Shown piece after piece: positions 17,935-26,181 of a stretch of DNA of 64,000 nucleotides; the first letter of the stretch is position 1, and every line of letters begins with the position of its first letter. Source of the DNA: Phytohabitans sp036906915. GTDB lineage: Bacteria > Actinomycetota > Actinomycetes > Mycobacteriales > Micromonosporaceae. Below the pieces are notes generated by a model. It searched no databases, had not been told where the DNA came from, and worked only from the letters and a program-made list of their open reading frames with translations. The position numbers were made by a program, and so were the translations under genes. The DNA lies in contig NZ_JBAKHX010000019.1 in the NCBI RefSeq assembly GCF_036906915.1, forward strand, positions 42,805-106,804, in the 5' to 3' direction.

Positions 17935-19134
17935 ATGATCGACCACCGCAAGCTCGGCCGCGAGCTCGACCTGTTCCGTTCCGACCCGCTCGCCGGCGCC
18001 GGCCTGCCGATCTGGCTGCCCGACGGCGCCGCCGCGCGGCACGCCGTCGAGGAGTACATACGGGAGGAGGAGCGGCGCGCCGGATACCAGCACGTGTATT
18101 CGCCGCCGCTCGGTAAACGGCAGCTCTTCGAGCTCTCGGGCCATCTGCCGCACTTCGAAGACGACATGTTCCCCTCGATGCGCCTGTCGGAGGACGACGA
18201 GTTCGTGCTGCGGCCGGCCATGTGTCCGTACCATGCCCTGGTCTTCCGGTCCAGAGGACGCTCCTATCGCGACCTGCCGCTGCGGATCGCCGAACTGGGC
18301 GGCATGTACCGCGCGGAGCGCTCCGGCGTGCTCGGCGGCTTGAGCCGGGTGCGCAGCATCTGGCTCAACGACGCGCACAACTTCTGCGCGATCGACCAGG
18401 CCGGCGACGAGGTCGCCGCGATCCTTCAGATGATCCAGCGGGCGCACGCCGCGCTTGGCGTACGGCCGGCCGGGTTCCGGCTGTCGCTGCGTGGTGAGGG
18501 CGGCAAGTACGTCGACAACCCGCCGATGTGGGACCGTGCCTCGGCGGTGCTCCGTTCGGCACTCGACCGGCTCGGACTGCCCTATGTGGACGCGCCGGGT
18601 GAGGCTGCGTTCTACGGTCCGAAAATCGACGTGCAGGTGCTCGACGCGGCCGGTCGGGAGATGAGCCTGTCGACCGTGCAACTCGACTTCCACCAGCCGG
18701 CCCAGTTCGACTTGTCCTATGTGGACCGCGATGGCGAGCGGCGCCGGCCGGTCATCGTGCACCGCAGCATCGTGGGCAGTATGGAGCGGCTGTTCGCGTA
18801 CCTCATCGAGGTGCACGAGGGCGCGTTTCCGGTGTGGTACGCCCCGGTGCAGGTGGAAGTCCTGCCTGTGGGAAACCGCTCGGCGATTGGAGGGTCGGTG
18901 GACGGTTTTGTCCAGGAGGCCATCGCGGCAGGGCTGCGCGTCCGGGTGAACGCCGAAGGCAGCCTCGGTTCCCGGATCCGCGAGGTGGCCGGCCGCCGCA
19001 TCCCGTATGCGGCAGTGATCGGCGCCCGCGACCCCGACCGGGTGTCCCTGCGCCCGAGGTCCGCGGACCCCCTCCCGCCGGTCCCGTTCCGCGAGGCCAT
19101 CGCCGAGATCGCCGCCGCGGCCTCGGTCCACTGA
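17935..19134 (+). CDS. Short threonyl-tRNA synthetase lacking TGS and editing domains
   Basis: 399 residues starting at the catalytic core (IDHRKLGRELDLF); ordinary ThrRS is about 640-690 aa with TGS and editing domains before this point. Zinc ligands are all kept: Cys in AMCPYH, His in NDAHNFC, His in IVHRSIVGSMERL. The motif-2 Arg (RVR), the Tyr in AFYGPK and the Thr/Gln in TVQLDF are also kept. A residue that is Gln in E. coli (TQDDAH) is Leu here. The C-terminal anticodon-binding domain is complete. ATG 17935 has an AGGGGGAG site. Without editing it may mischarge serine. It is probably a stress or resistance paralogue under the upstream attenuator. Confidence 0.88.
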   Translation: MIDHRKLGRELDLFRSDPLAGAGLPIWLPDGAAARHAVEEYIREEERRAGYQHVYSPPLGKRQLFELSGHLPHFEDDMFPSMRLSEDDEFVLRPAMCPYHALVFRSRGRSYRDLPLRIAELGGMYRAERSGVLGGLSRVRSIWLNDAHNFCAIDQAGDEVAAILQMIQRAHAALGVRPAGFRLSLRGEGGKYVDNPPMWDRASAVLRSALDRLGLPYVDAPGEAAFYGPKIDVQVLDAAGREMSLSTVQLDFHQPAQFDLSYVDRDGERRRPVIVHRSIVGSMERLFAYLIEVHEGAFPVWYAPVQVEVLPVGNRSAIGGSVDGFVQEAIAAGLRVRVNAEGSLGSRIREVAGRRIPYAAVIGARDPDRVSLRPRSADPLPPVPFREAIAEIAAAASVH

Positions 19135-19144
19135 CCGCGCGTGA

Positions 19145-19178
19145 CCAGCCGCAGCCCCATGCCTGGGGCTGCGGCTGG
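19145..19178. terminator. Bidirectional terminator hairpin
   Basis: Perfect 15-bp stem CCAGCCGCAGCCCCA / TGGGGCTGCGGCTGG with a TGCC loop, placed between the convergent ThrRS-like gene and the ABC permease gene. No T-tract on either side, as is common in high-GC actinobacteria. Confidence 0.75.
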
Positions 19179-19186
19179 AGGTGGTG

Positions 19187-19978
19187 CTAGGACAGGGCGC
19201 GGCGCATGAAGCCGCGGATGCCCACTGCCGTGAACAAGGCGCCGGACAGCACCAGGACGAGGAGGCAGATCCACGGCGCGATGTGCGGCACGTCGGGCAC
19301 GACCGCGGCCCGCACGACCTCGGACAGGTACGTCAGTGGGTTGAATGCGGTCACCACCTGGAACCAGCGCATCGAGTCCAGCGACTTCCACGGGTACTGG
19401 GTGGCGCCGGTGAACATCAACGGTGTCAGGATCACCGCGAAGATCACGCTGATCTTGCTGGGCGGCACCATCGTGCCGAGCGTCAACCCGATGCCCGCGC
19501 CCACCCAGCTGCCGAGAATCAGGCTGACGATCAGCAGGAGCAGACCGTCGGGGTGCCATGGCGCCGAGCCGAGCACCAGGGCGCCGACTGGAAACATCAC
19601 CACGGCCGACGCGAGCGCCCGCACCACGGCCAGCGTCAGCTTCTCGACCGCCACCAGGTATGTCGGGAGCGGTGCGAGCAGCCGGTCTTCGATCTCACGG
19701 GTGAAGCTGAACTCCATGATCAGTGGGAACGACACGGTTTGCAGCGCGGTCAGGAACGCGGTCAGCGCCACGATCCCGGGCAGTAGCAGGTGCGCGTAGT
19801 CGTCGCTGACGTATCCGCCGGCGTTGAGCACCTTGGCGAACACGAAGAGCATGAACAGCGGCTGGAGCGCCACCTGGGCCAGGAACACCCAGAACTCCTT
19901 GCCGGTCACGAACACGTCGCGCCAGAGGATCGCGCGGAACGCCCGTCCGGCGGAGGGGCGAATGTCCACATCGGTCAT
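19187..19978 (-). CDS. ABC-2 type transporter permease (DrrB-like)
   Basis: 263 residues with six hydrophobic segments in the ABC-2 permease pattern: KEFWVFLAQVALQPLFMLFV, LLLPGIVALTAFLTALQT, LTLAVVRALASAVVMFPVGA, LLLIVSLILGSWVGAGIGL and a final LVLVLSGALFTAVGI. The motif FSFTREIEDRLLAPLP after helix 2 is typical of the DrrB/NodJ group. It overlaps the ATPase gene by 4 bp and should form a drug, lipid or polyketide exporter with it. The substrate is unknown. Confidence 0.9.
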   Translation of the reverse strand: MTDVDIRPSAGRAFRAILWRDVFVTGKEFWVFLAQVALQPLFMLFVFAKVLNAGGYVSDDYAHLLLPGIVALTAFLTALQTVSFPLIMEFSFTREIEDRLLAPLPTYLVAVEKLTLAVVRALASAVVMFPVGALVLGSAPWHPDGLLLLIVSLILGSWVGAGIGLTLGTMVPPSKISVIFAVILTPLMFTGATQYPWKSLDSMRWFQVVTAFNPLTYLSEVVRAAVVPDVPHIAPWICLLVLVLSGALFTAVGIRGFMRRALS

Positions 19979-20934
19979 CGCAGTGCCCTCCCGGTGAGCT
20001 CGATGAACACGTCTTCGAGGGTGGCGGAGCCCATGTGCACGTCGGTGACGGTGGCGCAGCGCGCGGTCAGCACGGTCACCGCCGGCCCGATCAGCGTCTC
20101 GGGCTCCGCGGTCAGGTACAGCCGGATGGAGCCGTTATCCACCGATTCGCCGCGCTCCACCCCGGCCACGTCGGTGAGTGCCGCGATCAGCTTGTCGAGG
20201 TCGTCGCCGGGTGCGGGGGTGACGCTGAGGTCGAGCACGCCCTGCCCGGCGAGGCGGCGGGTGAGGCCCGCCGGTGTGTCCAACGCCAGCAGCTTGCCGT
20301 GGTCGACGATGCCGACCCGGTCGGCCATCTCCGCCGCCTCGTCCATGTCGTGCGTGGTCAGCACCACGGTGACGCCGCGGGAGCGCAGGTCGCGCACTCG
20401 CTCCCACATGAAGATGCGTGACTGCGGGTCGAGCCCGGTCGTGGGCTCGTCGAGAAACAACACCTTGGGCTCGTGCATCATCGCGCGGGCGATCATGAGG
20501 CGCTGCGCCATGCCGCCCGAATACCAGTCGACCTTGACGTCGGCCTGCTCGGCGAGGCCGAACTCGTCGAGCAGGGTTGTCGCGCGGGCGTTGCGTTCCG
20601 CGCGCGGATAGCCGTGGTACGCCGCGTGAAACGCCAGGTTCTGGCGGGGCGTGAGCGACCGGTCCAGGTTGCTCTGCTGGGGCACGACTGCGAGAAGCCG
20701 CCGCGCGGGGACCGGGTCGCGCACCACGTCGACACCGGCGACCATCGCGTCGCCACTGGTGGCCCGGACGCGGGTGGTGAGCACCCCGATCGTCGTGGAC
20801 TTGCCAGCGCCGTTCGGGCCGAGCAGCCCGAAGATCTCTCCCGGCTTGACCGTGAAGCTCAGCCCGTCGACGGCGTTGACGTCGCGTTTCGGGTATCGCT
20901 TCACCAGGTCGCGCACCTCAACGGCTGCGCTCAT
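19975..20934 (-). CDS. ABC transporter ATP-binding protein (DrrA-like)
   Basis: 319 residues. Walker A GLLGPNGAGKSTT, Q-loop VVPQQSNLD, ABC signature YSGGMAQRLMIARA, Walker B VLFLDEPTTGLDPQ and switch His in LTTHDMDEA. The 90-residue C-terminal extension is typical of DrrA-type exporters and ends GSATLEDVFIELTGRAL. It overlaps its permease by 4 bp. Its start overlaps the end of a broken MarR-like gene, implying former translational coupling with that regulator. Confidence 0.92.
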   Translation of the reverse strand: MSAAVEVRDLVKRYPKRDVNAVDGLSFTVKPGEIFGLLGPNGAGKSTTIGVLTTRVRATSGDAMVAGVDVVRDPVPARRLLAVVPQQSNLDRSLTPRQNLAFHAAYHGYPRAERNARATTLLDEFGLAEQADVKVDWYSGGMAQRLMIARAMMHEPKVLFLDEPTTGLDPQSRIFMWERVRDLRSRGVTVVLTTHDMDEAAEMADRVGIVDHGKLLALDTPAGLTRRLAGQGVLDLSVTPAPGDDLDKLIAALTDVAGVERGESVDNGSIRLYLTAEPETLIGPAVTVLTARCATVTDVHMGSATLEDVFIELTGRALR

Positions 20935-21147
20935 CTGATTCCTCCCCCGTGTGTAGTTTGCGGATGAGTTCGAGGAGAAACTCGCGAACCACGGCGGCCT
21001 TGGCGGGATCGGCGTCCACAGTGGTCAGCGGCAGGCCCCGGTGCGTGTAGGCGACCAGTAGCCGCCCGGATTTTCCAGCGTGTCCACGATGCCGGTGAGC
21101 GTGGCGGGCCGGACGAGGCAGTGCTCGGCCACCTGACCGTGGCTAGG
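20918..21147 (-). pseudogene. MarR-like regulator remnant, truncated and frameshifted
   Basis: Reading down the minus strand, frame one gives VAEHCLVRPATLTGIVDTLE, the recognition-helix and wing part of a MarR-type winged helix. The frame then breaks at a run of four A (21071-21074). Adding one A restores EKSGRLLVAYTHRGLPLTT, continuing DADPAKAAVVREFLLELI and ending at a TGA (20918) inside the ABC ATPase start. The N-terminal half is missing: a TAA (21148-21150) lies only six codons before the first plausible start (GTG, 21132-21130). A single-base sequencing error could explain the frameshift but not the lost N terminus. Confidence 0.5.
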
Positions 21148-21162
21148 TTAGCCCCCTGACAG

Positions 21163-21609
21163 TTAGGTGCCAAACAAGATTGCCACGGCCGCGCCAACGA
21201 AGAGAGCCTGTTCTGCCGTGCGGGGCCCCAACGGCGTTGCCGGGCGGTCGCCGAACGGCACCTTGCGGCGCGCGGCGGAGACGTTGGCCGGAAACATCGC
21301 GAGCATCAACAGGGCCAACCCCGCCGCCGCCCAGGGTGCGGTCGCGGGGATCAGCAGGCCGATCGCCCCGGCGATTTCGAGTACGCCGGTGGCGGTGACC
21401 AGCAGGTCGGGGCGGGGCAGCGCGGGCGGGACCATCGCGATCAGGTCACTTCGCATCTTCGGTGCGAAGTGTGCGTACCCCGTGAGCAGGAACATCAGTG
21501 CCAACCCCACCCGCAGGGCCGGCTGCCAGCCGTCGAGCGCGTCGACACCGGCGAAGCCGGCTATGCGCGCCAGGAGCGAGCCGGCGATCAGAGCGATCAG
21601 TGGTGCCAT
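21163..21609 (-). CDS. DoxX family membrane protein
   Basis: 148 residues with four transmembrane helices: LIALIAGSLLARIAGF, LRVGLALMFLLTGYAHFAPK, VTATGVLEIAGAIGLLIP and GLALLMLAMFPANVSAA. The GYAHFAP and VLEIAGAIGLLIP blocks are typical of DoxX-like proteins. Relatives support quinone or oxidative-stress functions, but no reaction is established here. The start ATG 21609 follows GGGAGGT. It is divergent from a TetR gene, with two identical operator palindromes in the gap, so it is the likely repression target. Confidence 0.87.
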   Translation of the reverse strand: MAPLIALIAGSLLARIAGFAGVDALDGWQPALRVGLALMFLLTGYAHFAPKMRSDLIAMVPPALPRPDLLVTATGVLEIAGAIGLLIPATAPWAAAGLALLMLAMFPANVSAARRKVPFGDRPATPLGPRTAEQALFVGAAVAILFGT

Positions 21610-21627
21610 GCGGCGGTACCTCCCTAA

Positions 21628-21642
21628 CTTGTCGCTGACAAG
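21628..21642. promoter_or_regulatory. TetR operator 1, CTTGTC-N3-GACAAG
   Basis: Perfect 6-bp inverted repeat with a GCT centre, 19 bp upstream of doxX. It matches a second site 35 bp away, center to center. Inference: binding site of the divergent TetR protein. Confidence 0.7.
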
Positions 21643-21662
21643 ATTGCCCTCGCGAGTGTCAT

Positions 21663-21677
21663 CTTGTCAATGACAAG
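21663..21677. promoter_or_regulatory. TetR operator 2, CTTGTC-N3-GACAAG
   Basis: Second perfect copy of the same palindrome (centre AAT), in the tetR-proximal half of the doxX-tetR gap. The paired sites would allow both autoregulation and control of doxX. Confidence 0.7.
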
Positions 21678-21685
21678 TTAGAGTG

Positions 21686-21736
21686 ATGGACATGACGGAG
21701 TTTGCTAGCGCTCACCTTCGCTCGCGCGGCGCATGA
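21686..21736 (+). CDS. Possible 16-aa upstream ORF of tetR
   Basis: ATG GAC ATG ACG GAG to TGA, encoding MDMTEFASAHLRSRGA. Its TGA overlaps the tetR ATG (ATGA), which has no ribosome site of its own, so coupling is possible. The second half of the frame is a dispersed 23-bp repeat also found at 58376. No protein function is implied. Confidence 0.3.
   Translation: MDMTEFASAHLRSRGA
21705..21727. repeat. Dispersed short repeat, copy 1
   Basis: 23-bp sequence (CTAGCGCTCACCTTCGCTCG plus CGC) matching the copy at 58376-58398 with two G/A differences. Both lie just upstream of a gene start. It looks like a small dispersed intergenic element. Confidence 0.5.
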
Positions 21737-22341
21737 ACAGGCGCTCGTACCACCACGGCGACCTGCGGCGCACGCTGCTGTCGGCCGCGGTCGCCGCGAT
21801 CAACGAATCCGGGCCGGCTGCGCTCAGCCTGCGCGACCTCGCGCGCCGGGCGGGCGTATCGCACGCGGCGCCGGCGCACCACTTCGGCGACAAGTCCGGG
21901 CTGCTCACCGCGCTCGCCACCGAAGGGTTCGACCTGCTGGCGGCCGCACTGTCCGAGGCGCGCGAACGCACCGGCGACCTGCTGGAGGTCGGCGTGGCAT
22001 ACGTGCGGTTCGCCGTCGACCACCGGGCGCACTTCGAGGTGATGTTCCGCCCAGACCTCTACGACGCCGACGACCCGGCGCTCCAGGCCGCCCGCGACCG
22101 GTCCGGGGAAGGACTGAGCCTCGGTGTGGCGACCCTGCCGAAGGAACGGGTGGGCGGCGACGCGCTGCCCGCCCAGATCGCCGCCTGGTCGATCGTGCAC
22201 GGCTTCGCGACACTTTGGCTCGGCGGCGCGCTGCCACCCGAGGTGGGCACCGATCCGGAGGCCGCCGTACGAACTATGGCCCGCTTCCTGTTCAGCGACC
22301 GAGGAGCTACCAGCTCGTCGGCACCGGCATCCCCTCGGTGA
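21733..22341 (+). CDS. TetR/AcrR family transcriptional regulator
   Basis: 202 residues beginning RRSYHHGDLRRTLLSAAVAA, with the TetR helix-turn-helix ALSLRDLARRAGVSHAAPAHHF near residues 30-50 and DKSGLLTALATEGF after it. The C-terminal half is a helical ligand domain of the WHG type (AWSIVHGFATLWLGG). It most likely represses itself and the divergent doxX through the twin CTTGTC-N3-GACAAG sites. The last 35 bp overlap the convergent guaB1 gene. Confidence 0.9.
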   Translation: MNRRSYHHGDLRRTLLSAAVAAINESGPAALSLRDLARRAGVSHAAPAHHFGDKSGLLTALATEGFDLLAAALSEARERTGDLLEVGVAYVRFAVDHRAHFEVMFRPDLYDADDPALQAARDRSGEGLSLGVATLPKERVGGDALPAQIAAWSIVHGFATLWLGGALPPEVGTDPEAAVRTMARFLFSDRGATSSSAPASPR

Positions 22342-23746
22342 AGCCGGCGGACGTCTGCACACCCACGACCGCTCGCTCGTGGAGTTCGGCCAGCGAGCGG
22401 GCGCCGGCGTACGTGCACGCGCTGCGCACCCCGGCCACGATCTCGTCGAGCACGTCTTCCACGCCGGGGCGCTCGGGATCCAGGTACATGCGGGCGGTCG
22501 AGATGCCCTCCTCGAAGACCGCCTTGCGAGCCCGGTCGAACGGGGTGTCGTCGGCGGTGCGGGCGCTCACCGCCCGAGCCGACGCCATCCCGAAGTTCTC
22601 CTTGTACCGCCGGCCGTCCGCGTCGGTGTACAGGTCGCCGGGCGACTCGTAGGTGCCGGCGAACCACGAACCGATCATCACGTTGGACGCGCCCGCCGCC
22701 AGCGCCAGCGCCACATCGCGCGGGTGCCGCACCCCGCCGTCCGCCCACACGTGCCGGCCCAGCTCACGCGCGGCGGCGGCGCATTCGAGTACCGCCGAGA
22801 ACTGCGGCCGCCCCACACCGGTCATCATGCGCGTGGTGCACATCGCGCCCGGTCCGACGCCCACCTTGACGATGTCGGCGCCCGCCTCGACAAGCTCGCG
22901 CACGCCCTCGGCGGTCACCACGTTGCCGCCCACGATCGGCACCGCCGGGTCGAGCGAGCGCACCGCCCGCAGCGCCGCGATCATCCGCTCCTGGTGACCG
23001 TGCGCGGTGTCGATGACCAGCGTGTCGACGCCCGCCTCCAGCAGCGCGGCCGCCTTGCGGGCCACGTCGCCGTTGATGCCGATCGCGGCGGCGGTGCGCA
23101 GGCGCCCCTTGTCGTCGAGCGCCGGCCGGTACAGCGTGGCCCGCAGGGCACCCTGCCGGGTCAGTACGCCGACCAGCCGCCCCTCGATGTCGACGACAGG
23201 GGCGAGCCGGCGCCGCCCCGCCGACAGCCGCTCGAACCCTTCCCGGGGATCGGCCTCGGCCCGCACGGTGTGCAGCTCCGTGGACATCACGTGCCGCAGC
23301 TGCGCGAACCGGTCGACGCTCACGCAGTCTGCCTCGGTGACCACGCCGACCGGCCGCTCGTCGTCGTCGACCACGACCACCGCGCCGTGAGCACGCTTCG
23401 GCAGCAGGTGAATCGCGTCGCCCACGGTGTCGGTGGGGCGCAGCGTGATCGCCGTGTCGTGTACGAGGTGCCGCTGCTTGACCCACGAGATCACCTCGGC
23501 GACCACGTCGATCGGGATGTCCTGCGGGATCACGGCGACCGCACCCCGCCGGGCCACCGTCTCGGCCATCCGGCGGCCGGCCACCGCGGTCATGTTCGCC
23601 ACCACGATGGGGACGGTCGTGCCGGTGCCGTCGGTGGTGGCGAGGTCGACGTCGAGCCGCGACCCGATCTCGGACCGGGTCGGCACCATGAAGACGTCGC
23701 TGTAGGTCAGATCGTGCGCGTAGGACGCGCCGGAGAGAAACCGCAC
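22307..23746 (-). CDS. guaB1: GuaB1-type IMP dehydrogenase/GMP reductase with CBS domains
   Basis: 479 residues. IMPDH fold: LTYSDVFMVP start, IVVANMTAVAG, LVIDTAHGHQERM, VGGNVVTAEGV, KVGVGPGAMCTTRMMTGVG with the catalytic Cys, and VWADGGVRHPRDVALALAAG. Two CBS modules are inserted around 95-205 (HLVHDTAITLRPTDTV, VVDIEGRLVGVLTR). The protein is the actinobacterial GuaB1 type. The mycobacterial homologue has been described as a GMP reductase rather than an IMP dehydrogenase, so purine recycling (GMP to IMP) is the likely role, with the CBS pair sensing nucleotides. Confidence 0.9.
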   Translation of the reverse strand: MRFLSGASYAHDLTYSDVFMVPTRSEIGSRLDVDLATTDGTGTTVPIVVANMTAVAGRRMAETVARRGAVAVIPQDIPIDVVAEVISWVKQRHLVHDTAITLRPTDTVGDAIHLLPKRAHGAVVVVDDDERPVGVVTEADCVSVDRFAQLRHVMSTELHTVRAEADPREGFERLSAGRRRLAPVVDIEGRLVGVLTRQGALRATLYRPALDDKGRLRTAAAIGINGDVARKAAALLEAGVDTLVIDTAHGHQERMIAALRAVRSLDPAVPIVGGNVVTAEGVRELVEAGADIVKVGVGPGAMCTTRMMTGVGRPQFSAVLECAAAARELGRHVWADGGVRHPRDVALALAAGASNVMIGSWFAGTYESPGDLYTDADGRRYKENFGMASARAVSARTADDTPFDRARKAVFEEGISTARMYLDPERPGVEDVLDEIVAGVRSACTYAGARSLAELHERAVVGVQTSAGFTEGMPVPTSW

Positions 23747-23756
23747 TTAGCTCATG

Positions 23757-25502
23757 TTATTTGAGCTGGCAGATCGCCGCTCCCGCGGTGACGACGTCGC
23801 CAACTGAGGCTGTGAGATCCGTCACTACGCCGGCCTTGTGTGCGGTGAGCGGCTGCTCCATCTTCATGGCTTCGAGGACCACGATCGTGTCGCCTTCGGC
23901 CACGGTGTCACCGTCGGCAACGGCGATCTTCACGATCGTGCCCTGCATCGGGGACGTGAGCGCGTCACCACCGGCAGCCGCTGCAGCGGGGCGGCCACGA
24001 CCGCGGCGCGGAGCGGCGCCTCGGGCGGCCGCCCCACCTGCCGTACCGCCGAAGCCGGCTGGAAAGGAGACCTCGAGGCGCTTGCCGCCGACCTCGACCA
24101 CGACGGTGTCGCGTTCTTCGGGGCCGCTCGCGGCGGCCCCGGCGCCGAACGGGGGCACGCCCTGCGACCACTCGGTTTCGATCCAGCGGGTGTGGACGGT
24201 GAAGGGTTCGCTGGTGAAGGCGGGGTCGCGGACGATCAGGCGGTGGAACGGCAGGACCGTCGCCATCCCTTCGACGACCATCTCGTCGAGGGCGCGGCGG
24301 GCGCGTTCGATGGCTTCGGTGCGGGTCTCGCCCGTGATGACCACCTTGGCGAGCAGCGAGTCGAAGTTGCCGCCGATCACGTCGCCGGCGCTCACGCCGC
24401 TGTCGACGCGGACGCCCGGCCCGGACGGCAGGCGCAGTTCGGTGACGGTGCCGGGGGCGGGCAGGAAGTTGCGGCCGGCGTCCTCACCGTTGATGCGGAA
24501 CTCGATCGAGTGCCCGCGCGGCGTCGGGTCGGCCAGCAGCCGGAGTTTGTCGCCGTCCGCGATCCGGAACTGCTCGCGCACCAGGTCGACGCCGGCGGTC
24601 TCCTCGGTGACCGGGTGCTCGACCTGGAGGCGCGTGTTGACCTCCAGGAACGAGATGGTGCCGTCCTGCCCGACGAGGTACTCGACCGTGCCGGCGCCGT
24701 GGTAGCCGGCCTCGCGGCAGATCGCCTTGGCCGACTCGTGGATCTGCTTGCGTTGGTCGTCGCTGAGGAAGGGAGCAGGGGCCTCCTCGACGAGCTTCTG
24801 GTGGCGACGCTGGAGCGAGCAGTCGCGCGTGCCGACGACGATCACGTTGCCGTGCTGGTCGGCGAGGACCTGGGCCTCGACGTGCCGGGGCTTGTCGAGG
24901 TAACGCTCGACGAAGCACTCGCCGCGCCCGAACGCGGCGACCGCCTCGCGGGTGGCCGACTCGAACAGTGCGGGGATCTCCTCGATGGTGCGGGCGACCT
25001 TGAGGCCGCGCCCGCCGCCGCCGAACGCCGCCTTGATCGCCACCGGAAGGCCGTGCTGCTCGGCGAACGCGACCACCTCGTCCGGCCCACCGACCGGGTC
25101 GGGGGTGCCGGGCACGAGCGGCGCGCCTGCCCGCTGCGCGATGTGGCGGGCCGTCACCTTGTCGCCGAGGTCGCGGATGGCCTGCGGGGTGGGGCCGATC
25201 CAGGTGAGTCCCGCTGCGAGGACGGCCTCCGCGAAGTCCGCGTTTTCGGCCAGGAAGCCGTATCCGGGGTGGACGGCGTCGGCATCCGCCTTACGAGCCA
25301 CGTCGATGAGCTTGTCGATGCGCAGGTACGTCTCGGCGGCCGTGTCACCCCCGAGCGCGTAGGCCTCGTCGGCGAGCGTCGCGTGCAGCGCGTCGCGGTC
25401 GGAATCGGCATAAACCGCCACGCTGCCAAGCCCGGCGTCGCGGCACGCGCGGATGACCCGCACGGCGATCTCGCCACGGTTGGCGATGAGGACCTTGCGC
25501 AT
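23757..25502 (-). CDS. Acyl-CoA carboxylase alpha subunit (biotin carboxylase plus BCCP)
   Basis: 581 residues from ATG 25502 (MRKVLIANRGEIAVRVIRAC). Biotin carboxylase: GYGFLAENADFAEA, KAAFGGGGRGLKVA ATP loop, RDCSLQRRHQKLVEEAPAP, FLEVNTRLQVEHPVTEETAG. The C-terminal biotinyl domain has VLEAMKMEQPL with the target lysine. It makes the carboxybiotin used by the beta subunit at 37.2 kb for malonyl- or methylmalonyl-CoA. BirA at 39.1 kb should biotinylate it. A TATACA box 9 bp before ATG suggests a leaderless transcript. It is divergent from the PadR gene. Confidence 0.93.
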   Translation of the reverse strand: MRKVLIANRGEIAVRVIRACRDAGLGSVAVYADSDRDALHATLADEAYALGGDTAAETYLRIDKLIDVARKADADAVHPGYGFLAENADFAEAVLAAGLTWIGPTPQAIRDLGDKVTARHIAQRAGAPLVPGTPDPVGGPDEVVAFAEQHGLPVAIKAAFGGGGRGLKVARTIEEIPALFESATREAVAAFGRGECFVERYLDKPRHVEAQVLADQHGNVIVVGTRDCSLQRRHQKLVEEAPAPFLSDDQRKQIHESAKAICREAGYHGAGTVEYLVGQDGTISFLEVNTRLQVEHPVTEETAGVDLVREQFRIADGDKLRLLADPTPRGHSIEFRINGEDAGRNFLPAPGTVTELRLPSGPGVRVDSGVSAGDVIGGNFDSLLAKVVITGETRTEAIERARRALDEMVVEGMATVLPFHRLIVRDPAFTSEPFTVHTRWIETEWSQGVPPFGAGAAASGPEERDTVVVEVGGKRLEVSFPAGFGGTAGGAAARGAAPRRGRGRPAAAAAGGDALTSPMQGTIVKIAVADGDTVAEGDTIVVLEAMKMEQPLTAHKAGVVTDLTASVGDVVTAGAAICQLK

Positions 25503-25549
25503 GGTGGGGAGTGTATAGCGACGTTCTTGAGCCGATGTTACTCGTTGGT

Positions 25550-25565
25550 TAGTCAAATTTGTCTA
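25550..25565. promoter_or_regulatory. PadR operator 1 (padR promoter)
   Basis: TAGTCAAATTTGTCTA, a near-perfect palindrome 13 bp upstream of padR. It agrees at 12 of 16 positions with the site at 26182 in front of the ABC genes. Inference: autoregulation by the PadR protein. Confidence 0.6.
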
Positions 25566-25578
25566 TTACGCTTGTGGG

Positions 25579-26181
25579 GTGTCGACAACGCGCATGTTAA
25601 TCCTGGGCCTCGTCAACTGGATGCAGCCTGTGCACGGCTACGACGTGCGTCGTGAGCTGCTCAGCTGGAGCGCCGATAAATGGGGGAACGTTCAGCCCGG
25701 TTCCATCTACCATGCCCTGCGCAAGCTGACCGAGGAAGAGCTGCTGCGCGAGGTCAGGACCGAGCAGGTCGGATCGCGCCCAGCCCGGACGACGTACGAG
25801 ATCACGCCGAAGGGTGTGGACGAGTTCGAAAACCTGCTGCGGAGCTACTGGTGGGAGGTAAAGCCGGCTCCTGACCCGTTCTTCGCGGCGCTGGCGTTCC
25901 TGCCGGCGATGCCTCGCGACGAGGCGGCGGCGGCGCTGCGCAACCGGGCCGCCCAGCTGCGCGCCGGTAACGACAGCCTCGAGGTGGCCGCCGAAAAGGG
26001 CTGGCTGCGCGAGAAGCCGCCGCACGTGACCTGGATGTGGGAGCTGGCCGTGGCGCGCAACGAGGGTGAGATCGCCTGGTGCGAGTGGGTGGCGGGGCTG
26101 ATCGAGTCCGGAACGTCGTACCTGCCGGGCAGGATGCCCCCGCATCCGGGTTGGCAGCAGTGGCGAGACAAGGTCGAGTAA
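25579..26181 (+). CDS. PadR family transcriptional regulator
   Basis: 200 residues from GTG 25579. PadR winged helix: MLILGLVNWMQPVHGYDVRR, then GSIYHALRKLTEEELL and TTYEITPKGVDEFENLL. The C-terminal half is a helical dimerisation domain of the Vir_act_alpha_C kind. PadR proteins usually repress a neighbouring efflux system; the ABC exporter starts 76 bp downstream. Matched palindromes lie before both this gene and the ABC operon, supporting a local repressor role. It is divergent from the carboxylase alpha subunit and may also affect that promoter. Confidence 0.9.
   Translation: MSTTRMLILGLVNWMQPVHGYDVRRELLSWSADKWGNVQPGSIYHALRKLTEEELLREVRTEQVGSRPARTTYEITPKGVDEFENLLRSYWWEVKPAPDPFFAALAFLPAMPRDEAAAALRNRAAQLRAGNDSLEVAAEKGWLREKPPHVTWMWELAVARNEGEIAWCEWVAGLIESGTSYLPGRMPPHPGWQQWRDKVE

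Noticed and set aside
20931..21197. An 88-residue protein upstream of the exporter ATPase
   Set aside because: Its residues are Trp/Arg/Ser-rich shadow translation; the MarR-like remnant in the other frames explains the region better.
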